Positions 16,955 through 24,796 of a DNA stretch of 33,931 bases are shown in pieces. A model generated the notes under the pieces. That model did not search any database. It was not told the DNA's origin and saw only the letters and a program-made list of their open reading frames with translations. Position 1 is the stretch's first letter; the number at the start of each line of letters is the position of its first letter. The position numbers were made by a program, and so were the translations under genes. This DNA is from Deltaproteobacteria bacterium UBA2221 (lineage in GTDB: Bacteria; Desulfobacterota; Syntrophorhabdia; Syntrophorhabdales; WCHB1-27). The stretch is from the NCBI GenBank assembly GCA_002328485.1, contig DCUF01000016.1, positions 1 to 33,931 of the forward strand. Reading direction: 5' to 3'.

Positions 16955-17362
16955 ATGTGGTGGTTTTATGCGGTTATTGCCCTTTCAGTTGCAGTTTTTA
17001 CTGGTGCGCTCGTGTGGCTTATATTCAAGGTTGTGGACGTGATGAAGTCCGTCAATAAATTGGTGCTTACGGTGGACGAGTCCATGCGGTCGACCGTCTT
17101 CGAGGTTAATGAGAATCTCAAGAATGTAAAACAGATGACTGGAGACATGAGTTCCGTCACAGGCGATATCAAAGCCCTTTCCTCATCCGTGCGCGAGGTG
17201 GGTGACAGTGTCAGGAACGTCGGGGCGAGTATGAAAAAGATCTTCAGCGCGGCACAGAATTTGAGCACCGAAGCCGTATCGACGATCAGTGGAGTAAAAA
17301 CGGGCATAAAGACCGGCGTCGAAGGATTTCTCAAAAACCTTTTCCGAGTGCCGGGCAAATAG
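16955..17362 (+). CDS. DUF948 domain protein
   Basis: Encodes 135 aa. A membrane helix at residues 2-25 (WWFYAVIALSVAVFTGALVWLIFKV) is followed by a long amphipathic coiled coil with heptad-like Val, Met and Leu spacing (VMKSVNKLVLTVDESMRS through LSSSVREVGDSVRNVGASMKK). DUF948 proteins are typically one-helix envelope proteins with a methyl-accepting-protein-like coil, of unknown role. GGGAGGAGGGG precedes the ATG. A YtxH gene lies 69 bp downstream, a common pairing. Confidence 0.88.
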   Translation: MWWFYAVIALSVAVFTGALVWLIFKVVDVMKSVNKLVLTVDESMRSTVFEVNENLKNVKQMTGDMSSVTGDIKALSSSVREVGDSVRNVGASMKKIFSAAQNLSTEAVSTISGVKTGIKTGVEGFLKNLFRVPGK

Positions 17363-17431
17363 GGCCTGTTTGATATAGCAGCGGTTTGTAATAAAACTCT
17401 CTCGGTCAAAACAAGAATAAGGAGGCTCTGT

Positions 17432-17689
17432 ATGGATTCCAACGACAATGAATTCGAAAAAAGTGGATCTTGGCTGATCTCATTTCTCTTAGGCGCCCTT
17501 TTAGGCGCGGGGGCGGCGCTGCTGTTGGCCCCGAAAGCCGGCCAGCAGACAAGGGAGCAGATCAAGGGTATGGCGAAGGATGCGAAAGGCAAGGCCGAGG
17601 GCTACTATGACCAGGTTAAGGGAAAGATAACGACGGCCATGCATAAAGGTAAAGAGACCGCAGAGGAAGGGGCGGCAGAGAATATGTAG
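17432..17689 (+). CDS. YtxH domain protein
   Basis: Encodes 85 aa. A short acidic start leads to one Gly/Ala-rich membrane helix (SWLISFLLGALLGAGAALLLAPKAG), the YtxH hallmark with the APKAGQQTREQIKG motif at its end. A Lys/Glu-rich amphipathic tail follows. Such proteins are often linked to general stress responses and the cell envelope. A strong AATAAGGAGG ribosome site is present. It is probably co-transcribed with the DUF948 gene, and it converges on the metallo-hydrolase gene, sharing an inverted repeat with that gene's 3' end. Confidence 0.87.
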   Translation: MDSNDNEFEKSGSWLISFLLGALLGAGAALLLAPKAGQQTREQIKGMAKDAKGKAEGYYDQVKGKITTAMHKGKETAEEGAAENM

Positions 17690-17711
17690 CCGATCAGGCG
17701 TGAGAGTTGTA

Positions 17712-17760
17712 CGAAGCCTATGATGAAGGCCGGCGCTATGGCTCATCATCATAGGCTTCG
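17712..17760. repeat. 15-bp perfect inverted repeat between convergent genes
   Basis: CGAAGCCTATGATGA (17712-17726) is exactly complementary to TCATCATAGGCTTCG (17746-17760), with a 19-nt loop. The right arm encodes the last residues (EAYDD) of the metallo-beta-lactamase-fold protein. There is no T-tract on either strand. It could end or stabilise both the YtxH and the hydrolase transcripts. Confidence 0.7.
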
Positions 17761-18425
17761 AGATAGTGTTGGATGTATTTTTTGACAGAGTCCTTGGGGC
17801 TGTAGACTCCAAGGTGTCCCTCGCACAACATATCGGCCTCGAGGGATAGGAGTTTCTTCATGGATTTTCGCCAGTCAATGAGGTTTGACCCGAATTCCGC
17901 ATAGAATGGACCGTGAACGTCTTGCCCGAATAATACCCTGCCTTCTTCTGGAAGATCCACATAGATGGAAAGGGAGCCGGGTGTGTGTCCCGGCGTGTGG
18001 AGACAAACGAGCGTTCCTTCCCCAAAAGCCAGCGATTCTTCGGCCGAATGAAGCTTCCTCTCTATAGAGAGGGGTGGGAACGGAAGATTGTACCAGAAGG
18101 CTGCCGTCATTGTTGTATCCCCTCGTTCTACCGGTTCTGCATCTATCTCATGCATGATCAGTGGAGTCTGGTATTTTTCGCGGAAAAACCTGGCTCCACC
18201 GACGTGGTCAATGTGGCAATGAGTGAGGATAAGCGAGGAAATCTCCGAAGGATTGAAACCCAGCAACTCAACATTTCTGGCAATTTGAGGGGAACTTGGC
18301 CCTGCGCCGGCATCGATAAGCACCAGATCTCCAAGATTCACAAGGTAAACAGAACAGTCCCTGGAGTCGGTGACTTCAGAGCCGCCGACCATGAACAGTC
18401 TATCTGAAAGTCTAACAGGTCCCAT
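17736..18425 (-). CDS. metallo-beta-lactamase-fold hydrolase
   Basis: Encodes 229 aa from the ATG at 18425, which follows GGGAGG; the frame runs 7 codons further upstream without a ribosome site. The binuclear metal site is complete in sequence: H69, H71, D73 and H74 in LTHCHIDHVGG, the later His in HTPGHTPGSLS, an Asp in FGQDVHG and a His in EGHLG. The fold covers glyoxalase II-like thioesterases, lactonases and flavodiiron relatives, and the substrate here is unknown. There is no signal peptide, so it is probably cytoplasmic. A single gene, it converges on the YtxH gene. Confidence 0.9.
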   Translation of the reverse strand: MGPVRLSDRLFMVGGSEVTDSRDCSVYLVNLGDLVLIDAGAGPSSPQIARNVELLGFNPSEISSLILTHCHIDHVGGARFFREKYQTPLIMHEIDAEPVERGDTTMTAAFWYNLPFPPLSIERKLHSAEESLAFGEGTLVCLHTPGHTPGSLSIYVDLPEEGRVLFGQDVHGPFYAEFGSNLIDWRKSMKKLLSLEADMLCEGHLGVYSPKDSVKKYIQHYLEAYDDEP

Positions 18426-18547
18426 ATTGCCTCCCTTCCCGTACACGCTCTACCGATTCCTCCACCCATTTTACCATTTCTGGGAGACCAGTAGATAGGT
18501 CCCAGATGGGTCCGGATGTAGGAGGATAAGAATCCAGATGGGAGGAT

Positions 18548-19171
18548 CTAGGGCAGAAGTACCGCGATAATGAGGCTGATGACCCTTTCGAAAAAGCGGA
18601 TGACAGGGTTGAGGATGCCGATATAAAGGAGGCCCATGATAATGAGGAATCCGTACGGCTCGATTCTCGATAGTAAATACTGGAGGTTCCTCGACGCGAA
18701 ACCCATCAGGACCTTCGACCCGTCCAGAGGGGGGATAGGTATGAGGTTAAAGGCTGCGAGCATCACGTTGATGCTTGCAGTAATGGCAAGTACTCGAACG
18801 GCCATCGTGGGGAGATACGGCCCGGCGATCCGTAAACCGAAGAGGGCAATGAAGGCGACACAAATATTGGCAACGATGCCTGCCAGTGATACCAGGATCA
18901 ATCCCTTTCTCGGCTCATGGAGATTGGCAAAATTGACGGGAACGGGCTTTGCCCAGCCGAAACCGAAAATGAAGAGCATGAGTGTGCCGATGGGATCGAT
19001 GTGAACCCGTGGATTCAAGGTCAGCCGACCCATCCATTTGGCCGTGGGATCGCCCATTTTGTCGGCAACCCAGCCGTGGGAGACCTCATGGATGATCACC
19101 GAATAGAGGAGCGGTATAATGAGCAGAACGAAGGTAAGGGGGTCTCGAATGAGTAAGTTGATCAAGCCCAT
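18548..19171 (-). CDS. site-2 protease family protein (M50 membrane metalloprotease)
   Basis: Encodes 207 aa. The zinc motif HEVSH is at H28-E29-H32 within the first membrane helix (LLYSVIIHEVSHGWVADKMGD). The third ligand Asp is in NLIPIPPLDGSKVLMG, the typical NPxPPLDG-like motif. About four to six membrane helices are predicted. These intramembrane proteases release membrane-bound regulators or clear signal peptides. The PDZ-free short form of this branch has no known substrate. No clear ribosome site precedes the ATG. The nearby MBL-fold gene is on the same strand but over 100 bp away. Confidence 0.9.
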   Translation of the reverse strand: MGLINLLIRDPLTFVLLIIPLLYSVIIHEVSHGWVADKMGDPTAKWMGRLTLNPRVHIDPIGTLMLFIFGFGWAKPVPVNFANLHEPRKGLILVSLAGIVANICVAFIALFGLRIAGPYLPTMAVRVLAITASINVMLAAFNLIPIPPLDGSKVLMGFASRNLQYLLSRIEPYGFLIIMGLLYIGILNPVIRFFERVISLIIAVLLP

Positions 19172-19506
19172 CGTAGTTAGGGCAGCCTACCATAGCTACC
19201 CGTATTTTTTCAATCGATCAACACGGAACTATCGATGATTTCTTTGGAACTGATGTTGCAGGGGGACATGCGACATGGTAGATAGAATATAGTCGGCCCA
19301 CAACCTTCAAGATTCTGGGATGACGAGGAGCGTTTGTCCGACTACGTGCGGGCTGGATCGAAAAGCATTGCTGGTATCATTTTGGCTGGCTATCTGGGTC
19401 TCTGATGAGCCGGATTTACAACGAACCGCTGTAATACAGTTCCCTGATGCGCTGTATTTCCCCTGCGATTTCTGGCGCAAAGCAAGGGAGGGGGAGAGGG
19501 CCTGCT
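19172..19506. other. intergenic region between the S2P gene and hybrid kinase 2
   Basis: 335 bp with no convincing gene, RNA or repeat. A weak promoter-like pair, TTGCAG (19256-19261) and TAGATA (19279-19284) with 17-nt spacing, points toward the kinase and would give a leader of over 200 nt. The last 20 bp hold the purine-rich ribosome site (GGGAGGGGGAGAGGG) of the kinase. Confidence 0.5.
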
Positions 19507-22500
19507 ATGGCCGAGACGAGGATCCTTGTTGTAGAAGATGAAAGCGTGGTTGCGAAGGACATCCAGTGGAGCCTCAAGGGCCTGGGGTATGAAATCTGCG
19601 GGTGGGCGTCTTCGGGAGAGGAGGCTATTCGAAAGGCCAAGGAGTTGCGGCCCGATCTGGTGTTGATGGACATCGTCCTGAAGGGGGATATGGACGGGGT
19701 CCAGGCAAGCGAGCGAATTCGTAAGAGCTTTAACATTCCAGTCATATATTTGACGGCTTATGCCGATGACCATACCCTTCAGCGGGCCAAAGTGACCGAG
19801 CCGTACGGATATATCTTGAAACCATTTGAGGAAAGAGAACTACATACCACCGTGGAGGTTGCCCTCTACAGACATAAGACCGAGAAGGCAATCAGGGAGA
19901 AGGAGCAGTGGCTTTCCACAACCCTGAGAAGCATCGGGGAAGGTGTGATAACCACCGATATTTCAGGGAACATCATGTTCATGAACGCGGTTGCCGAGTC
20001 ACTGACGGGTTGTAGTGAAGCGAAGGCCCTGGGCAAGAGAGTTGGCCAGGTTTTTGTGATCCATGCCGGATCAGGACAGATTGATGAGCATCCCGTTGCG
20101 AAATGTCAGAAACGAAAGACCGGGGTCGGTCCGGAAGTACACATGCTGATATCCGCGAATGGTGAGGCCATTCTCATAGAAGACAATGCGACGCCCATAA
20201 AGGACGAAGCGGGAGAGGTTATTGGTTACGTCCTTGTGTTCCGGGATATTAGGGACCGCCGTCAGAACCAGGAACTGTTGAAAAAGGAGAGGGAGACCTT
20301 CTTCTCCATCTTGCAGAGCGCCGCCTACGGCGTCATACTCTTGGATCAGTCGGGCCAGTACTTCTACGTCAATCCGGAGTTCACCCGGATCACGGGTTAC
20401 ACTCTGGAGGACATCCCCAGCGGAAAACTCTGGTTCAAGAAGGCCTTTCCTGACCCGGCCTATAGGAAGAAGGTCATAAACGCCTGGTTGGAGAATGGCC
20501 CGGGGATCAATAGGGAGATGATATTTAGCGTCTGCTGTCGGGACGGTCAGACCAAAGAATTGGAGATGCGCTCCACCCTCCTCGAAGACGGCCGGATGAT
20601 CCTTACTATCCTGGATATCACAGAAAGAAAACGTGCCGAGAGGGCGCTGAGAGAGAGTGAGGAGAAGTACCGCCATCTGGTACAGAACGCGAATAGCATC
20701 ATAATGCGTGCCGATCCCAAGGGAAATATCACCTTTTTCAATGAATTTGCGCAGCAATTCTTTGGGTATGACGAGGAGCAGATTCTCGGCAGCCACATGG
20801 TGGGTACGATTGTTCCCGAATACGATTCCACCGGTCGGAATATGGCGGCGATGCTGAAAGACCTCCTGGAAAACCCAGACCAATACGGCGTCAATGAAAA
20901 TGAGTGTATGCGCCGAAACGGCGAACGGGTTTGGATCTCATGGACGAACAGGCCTGTCCTTCAGGACCACGGCGTCACGGAAATACTCCGTATCGGTCAC
21001 GATATAACGGAGCGAAAGCGACAAGAAGGCGCTCTTCGGCTGCAAGCCCAGATTATAGATCAGATACATGACTCGGTGATATCGACGGATCTGGATGGCT
21101 ATGTCACCAGTTGGAACAAAGGGGCAGAGCGGCTTTACGGCTACCGACCCGATGAGGTGATGGGCAAACACATCTCGATCGTATATCCCGACGATCAGTA
21201 CGAGATAATGAGGAAGCACGTACTGAAGCCTCTCTTCGAGCGAGGAAGCCACGAAATAGAACTGCGGAACGCCAAGAAATCGAAAGATGAATTTTATGTG
21301 CACCAATCGCTGTCCCTCCGATACGACAGCCTCGGAAAAGTGATAGGGATTATCGGGTGCCACAGCGATATTACGGAACACAAGAGGCTTGAGGAACAAC
21401 TTCGTCAATCGCAGAAAATGGAAGCCATCGGCCAGCTTGCGGGAGGCATCGCGCATGATTTCAACAATATTCTTACAGCCATCATCGGCTACGGAAATCT
21501 GCTCCAATTGAGGTTGGGCGAGAACCACCAGTTGAGGGCTTACGTAGAACAGATTTTGACTTCCTCCGAACGGGCTGCCAATCTGACCCAGAGTCTCCTT
21601 GCTTTTGGGAGGAAACAGGTGATTGACCCCCGGCAAGTAGAGCTGAATCAGATCGTGAGAAGCGTGGAAAGGCTCCTCTCGCGGCTCATTGGCGAAGACA
21701 TAGAAGTCAAGATCGAACTCGCCCATGGCGACCTTATGGTCCTGGCCGACGTGGCCCAAATAGAGCAGGTTCTGATGAATCTCGCCACCAATGCCCGTGA
21801 TGCTATGCCCGAGGGCGGGAAACTGACCATCCGGACAGGCATCCTCGACCTGGATAATAAATTTATCAAGGCCCATGGGTACGGCAAAGCTGGCAGGTAC
21901 GCCATTATCTCGGTTGAGGACACGGGTATGGGCATGAGCGAAAAAACACGTGACAGGGTTTTCGAGCCTTTCTTCACCACAAAAGAGGTCGGGAAGGGAA
22001 CCGGCTTGGGCCTTTCCATCGTCTATGGCATTGTCAAACAACATAATGGATACGTTAATGTCAGAAGCGCGCCTGGAAAGGGATCGATCTTTACGATATA
22101 TCTTCCAACCGTGAAGGTCTTGAATAAAGAGGCATCGGCAGCCCCATACCAGCCATTGATCGGGGGCTCCGAAACGATACTGGTCGCTGAAGACGACTCC
22201 GAGGTGAGAAAACTTACGAAGAATCTCCTCGAGGAGTTCGGTTATTCGATTATTGAGGCCAAGGACGGGGAGGATGCCATCCTCAAGTTCATGAAGAACA
22301 GGAAACGCGTGGATCTCGTCATATTAGACGTTGTAATGCCGAAGAGGAACGGCAAGGAGGTATATGAAGAGATCAAAAAGCACGTCCCTGATGTGAAGGC
22401 CCTTTTTACGAGCGGGTATACCGCGGATGTGATTCACAATAAAGGGGTTCTGGATGCAGAACTTGACTTTATCTCCAAGCCTGTTTCACCGAAGGAACTG

Positions 22501-22536
22501 CTGAAGAGGGTCAGGGAGATCATCGACCGGGGATAG
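19507..22536 (+). CDS. hybrid sensor histidine kinase with receivers at both ends
   Basis: Encodes 1009 aa from the ATG at 19507 after GGGAGGGGGAG; the frame extends 20 codons upstream without family similarity. Layout: receiver 1 (residues 5-125; acidic pair in VEDES, phospho-acceptor D55 in LMDIVL, T in LTAYAD, K in LKPFEE), four PAS domains (about 145-265, 270-385, 395-515, 520-635) with PAC ends such as ILDITERKR and HSDITEHKR, HisKA with H650 in GGIAHDFNN, HATPase (MNLATNARDAMPEGG, EDTGMGMSE, FEPFFTTKEVGKGTGLGLS) and receiver 2 (EDDSEVRK, D941 in LDVVMPKRNG, K in ISKPVSP). There is no membrane helix, so it should sense in the cytoplasm. The output may run through receiver 2. No response regulator or HPt gene is adjacent. 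Confidence 0.93.
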   Translation: MAETRILVVEDESVVAKDIQWSLKGLGYEICGWASSGEEAIRKAKELRPDLVLMDIVLKGDMDGVQASERIRKSFNIPVIYLTAYADDHTLQRAKVTEPYGYILKPFEERELHTTVEVALYRHKTEKAIREKEQWLSTTLRSIGEGVITTDISGNIMFMNAVAESLTGCSEAKALGKRVGQVFVIHAGSGQIDEHPVAKCQKRKTGVGPEVHMLISANGEAILIEDNATPIKDEAGEVIGYVLVFRDIRDRRQNQELLKKERETFFSILQSAAYGVILLDQSGQYFYVNPEFTRITGYTLEDIPSGKLWFKKAFPDPAYRKKVINAWLENGPGINREMIFSVCCRDGQTKELEMRSTLLEDGRMILTILDITERKRAERALRESEEKYRHLVQNANSIIMRADPKGNITFFNEFAQQFFGYDEEQILGSHMVGTIVPEYDSTGRNMAAMLKDLLENPDQYGVNENECMRRNGERVWISWTNRPVLQDHGVTEILRIGHDITERKRQEGALRLQAQIIDQIHDSVISTDLDGYVTSWNKGAERLYGYRPDEVMGKHISIVYPDDQYEIMRKHVLKPLFERGSHEIELRNAKKSKDEFYVHQSLSLRYDSLGKVIGIIGCHSDITEHKRLEEQLRQSQKMEAIGQLAGGIAHDFNNILTAIIGYGNLLQLRLGENHQLRAYVEQILTSSERAANLTQSLLAFGRKQVIDPRQVELNQIVRSVERLLSRLIGEDIEVKIELAHGDLMVLADVAQIEQVLMNLATNARDAMPEGGKLTIRTGILDLDNKFIKAHGYGKAGRYAIISVEDTGMGMSEKTRDRVFEPFFTTKEVGKGTGLGLSIVYGIVKQHNGYVNVRSAPGKGSIFTIYLPTVKVLNKEASAAPYQPLIGGSETILVAEDDSEVRKLTKNLLEEFGYSIIEAKDGEDAILKFMKNRKRVDLVILDVVMPKRNGKEVYEEIKKHVPDVKALFTSGYTADVIHNKGVLDAELDFISKPVSPKELLKRVREIIDRG

Positions 22537-22556
22537 AGAAAAGACCTCGCCCGCCT

Positions 22557-22958
22557 TTATTCTCTGGCTAGAGATGAGTGCCAGTGTGCGATGAGCCATC
22601 GCTCCTCCCGTCTTTCCAGTACAACGGTTATTCGTGCCGGAAGTTGTATTCTGCTCCCTTCGGCGCTTATCGTTACCATGATCTCAGCAGCCAGCCAGCA
22701 GACGTCCTCCTTCCCGGAAAGTGAATGCCACGTCGTTTTCATCGACAGCTCGTCCGTCCGGGACCAGTCGTCTTGGAGACGTTCACCGATGGCATTTAAG
22801 CCAACCAGCCGCTCGTCCGATTCGGTGCCGATGAGGACGACGTCCGGGTCCGGAAGAAAGAGCCCCAATACCCCGGTAAGGTCGCGCCTTGAGTAGGCGT
22901 CGAAGAAGACATCCATCGTGGAAAGCACCTGTTGTTCTGTGTGAATATCGACCTTCAT
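22557..22958 (-). CDS. NTF2-like / SnoaL-type small protein
   Basis: Encodes 133 aa with the cone-fold pattern of the NTF2-like superfamily (DUF4440 or SnoaL-3 type): an N-terminal helix (VLSTMDVFFDAYSRRDLTGVLGLF), the DPDVVLIGTESDERLVGLNAIGERLQDDW segment and C-terminal strands ending in ERREERWLIAHWHSSLA. The closing WLIAHWHSS motif is typical. Members act as small enzymes or ligand-binding proteins in the cytoplasm, and the ligand is unknown here. An AGGTAGGG ribosome site precedes the ATG. It is divergent from the Ig-like protein gene and convergent with hybrid kinase 2. Confidence 0.82.
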   Translation of the reverse strand: MKVDIHTEQQVLSTMDVFFDAYSRRDLTGVLGLFLPDPDVVLIGTESDERLVGLNAIGERLQDDWSRTDELSMKTTWHSLSGKEDVCWLAAEIMVTISAEGSRIQLPARITVVLERREERWLIAHWHSSLARE

Positions 22959-23028
22959 AAGACCCTACCTGTCGAGGTGAGATGGAAGACGCGACTGCAT
23001 CGACCATTTTGTGCCTGCCGCTTCGCTC

Positions 23029-23057
23029 TTGTCAATAAGAAACCGGTATTCTATAGT
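23029..23057 (+). promoter_or_regulatory. sigma70-type promoter for the Ig-like protein and Crp/Fnr genes
   Basis: TTGTCA (23029-23034), a 17-nt spacer and TATAGT (23052-23057). The start of transcription would fall near 23064, at or beside the candidate GTG codons, so the first gene may be leaderless or may use a later start. Confidence 0.5.
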
Positions 23058-23060
23058 AAT

Positions 23061-23447
23061 GTGGTGAGGGCAAGGATAAGCTTTTTGCTGATTTTGTTTG
23101 GGCTTTCATCTTCGGTTGGGGCGTCCCCCTTTCTCGAATGCGACCCCTACGGACCGGACAGTCTCCAGCCGACCGCCTTTGAGGTAACCGTCAACGGCAG
23201 ATCGGAGCGCGTCGCGCCTCTTACCCATCCGGATGGAAGCGCATATCTGCGCTACGATCTGAAGGATCTTTCCGACGGAGAGCATACGATCAAGGTCAAG
23301 GCCTTAAATGACGTGGGGCGGACGGAGTCGGTCGAGGTAATCCGCAAAGTCCAAAGACGTGGCGAAGTGTTTTCCCTTTTATCCGCGCCTGAGGCGAAAG
23401 ACGTGATAGCACCGTCACGATCTTACAGAGGCTACATTAAACAATAG
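23061..23447 (+). CDS. small secreted protein with Ig-like (beta-sandwich) domain
   Basis: Encodes about 129 aa. The frame is open from 22932, but coding character begins with VVRARISFLLILFGLSSSVGASPF, a signal peptide starting at a GTG at 23061 or 23064; a TTG at 23085 is a further option. The mature domain has the strand pattern of small Ig/FnIII-like modules: FEVTVNGRSERVAPL, DGSAYLRYDLKDLSDGEHTIKVKALNDVGRTESVEVIRKV. It ends in a Ser/Arg/Tyr tail. It is expected to be exported. No named family is certain. It lies 25 bp before the Crp/Fnr gene and shares its promoter. Confidence 0.6.
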   Translation: MVRARISFLLILFGLSSSVGASPFLECDPYGPDSLQPTAFEVTVNGRSERVAPLTHPDGSAYLRYDLKDLSDGEHTIKVKALNDVGRTESVEVIRKVQRRGEVFSLLSAPEAKDVIAPSRSYRGYIKQ

Positions 23448-23472
23448 TCGTTTCATATCTGAGGAAGAAGAG

Positions 23473-24147
23473 ATGCAGAGTGAAGCCATCATTCGCAGGA
23501 GTCCTCTATTCGCTGGTCTTTCCGATGAAGACCTGGCGAGGATTGCTTCGATAACCACCGATCGGGCCTTTAAACGGGGACAGATCATCTTCTCCGAAGG
23601 CGAAACGGCGTCTGCCTTCTATCTGGTCGTCTATGGCCGTGTCAAGGTTTATAAGGTTTCGCCTGAAGGGAAAGAGCAGGTTCTCCACATTATTGACCCT
23701 GCCGAGCCTTTTGGTGAGGTTCCCGTTTTCTCCGGGCATTCTTTTCCAGCTAATGCAGCAGCGCTCGAAGATTGCCAGACCCTCGTGTTCCCCCGGTCAT
23801 CCTTTCTTGAACTGCTCAGACGAGAGCCATCCTTGGCCATGAATATGCTTGGGTTACTGTCAAGGCGGTTGGTCAGGTTTGCCCGCCTTGTTGAGGAGTT
23901 ATCCCTGAAGGAGGTACCCGCCAGGCTTGCCTCGTACCTGCTCTATCTGAAGGACAAGTCAGGCGGATCATCCGAAGTGGACCTGGATATCCCCAAGAAT
24001 GTCCTGTCCGCTCTGCTCGGAACCGTTCCCGAGACAGTTTCGAGGATCCTTAACAGGATGGCGACTGAGGGCCTGATCAGCGTTGAAGGAAGGCGGATCA
24101 CCATTCTCGACAATCAGGGCATTCAGGACTACGCGGTTGGTCTTTAA
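23473..24147 (+). CDS. Crp/Fnr family transcription regulator
   Basis: Encodes 224 aa, standard for the family. The cyclic nucleotide-binding-type sensor domain spans about 8-125 (FKRGQIIFSEGETASAFYLVVYGRVKVYKVSPEGKEQVLHIIDPAEPFGEV). A long dimer helix follows, then a winged helix-turn-helix (about 150-215; LDIPKNVLSALLGTVPETVSRILNRMATEGLISVEGRRITILD). The N-terminal Cys cluster of Fnr is absent and only one Cys is seen, so oxygen sensing by an Fe-S cluster is unlikely. A ligand, heme or cAMP mode remains open. A GAGGAAGAAGAG ribosome site precedes the ATG. Targets are unknown; no clear Crp/Fnr palindrome was found by eye near the neighbours. Confidence 0.93.
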   Translation: MQSEAIIRRSPLFAGLSDEDLARIASITTDRAFKRGQIIFSEGETASAFYLVVYGRVKVYKVSPEGKEQVLHIIDPAEPFGEVPVFSGHSFPANAAALEDCQTLVFPRSSFLELLRREPSLAMNMLGLLSRRLVRFARLVEELSLKEVPARLASYLLYLKDKSGGSSEVDLDIPKNVLSALLGTVPETVSRILNRMATEGLISVEGRRITILDNQGIQDYAVGL

Positions 24148-24271
24148 CCCCTATAACGTCTGGGAATACGAACAGGATGTCCATTTGGACGGCGGTGAAC
24201 GTGGAACGGGTTGCGAAAGTCCCATCAGTTTGGTAGGATCTCCTCGATTCAGAAAGAGGTGAGGAGGGCAT

Positions 24272-24796
24272 ATGCTCTATCGATTTGACGGGAAAGAGCC
24301 GCAGGTAGGCCAAGACTCATACATCAGTGAGACAGCCATTCTCGTAGGGGCTGTCACCATCGGGGACAACTGCTATATAGGACATGGAACGGTTCTACGG
24401 GGCGATTACGGGAGTATCATCATAGGGAACGGAACCGCTGTCGAGGAAGGGGTCGTTATTCATGCGCCCCCCGGGGAGACGTGCACCATCGGAAATCGGG
24501 TCACAATTGGTCACGGCGCCATTATTCATTCAAAGCATATCGGCGACTCTGCAGTGATCGGGATGGGTGCTATCATTAGCATTAGGGCCGAGGTGGGAAC
24601 AGACACGATAGTGGCGGAAGGGGCGGTCGTGAAAAGAAACAACACGGTTGAGGCCGGAAAGGTTGTAGCCGGCAATCCGGCGAGGGGAGTGAGGGACGTC
24701 AGCGAGAGTGATCGGGAGTACTGGAATTGGGCTAAGGAGATTTACATCGATTTGGCCAAGAAATACTGTCGCTTGGGTATGGAAAGGGTAACGTGA
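24272..24796 (+). CDS. gamma carbonic anhydrase family protein (CamH-like)
   Basis: Encodes 174 aa. Left-handed beta-helix hexapeptide repeats run from about residue 14 to 140 (DSYISETAILVGAVTIGDNCYIGHGTVLRGDYGSIIIG...). The three zinc His are present: H64 in VVIHAPP, and H81 and H86 in TIGHGAIIHSKHIGD. This is the short loop CamH branch, which lacks the acidic proton-shuttle loop of the archaeal Cam enzyme. The protein should form a trimer in the cytoplasm. CO2 hydration is probable but other acyl-transfer roles exist in this fold. GTGAGGAGGG precedes the ATG. The stop overlaps the aminotransferase start by 4 nt. Confidence 0.92.
   Translation: MLYRFDGKEPQVGQDSYISETAILVGAVTIGDNCYIGHGTVLRGDYGSIIIGNGTAVEEGVVIHAPPGETCTIGNRVTIGHGAIIHSKHIGDSAVIGMGAIISIRAEVGTDTIVAEGAVVKRNNTVEAGKVVAGNPARGVRDVSESDREYWNWAKEIYIDLAKKYCRLGMERVT

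Noticed and set aside
18502..18542. CCAGATGGG occurring twice, 32 bp apart
   Set aside because: Short, only two copies, and not at a feature border. Chance is enough.
20938..22044. A 368-codon minus-strand open frame inside hybrid kinase 2
   Set aside because: The sense strand has all kinase motifs. The antisense frame has no recognisable domain and no start signal.
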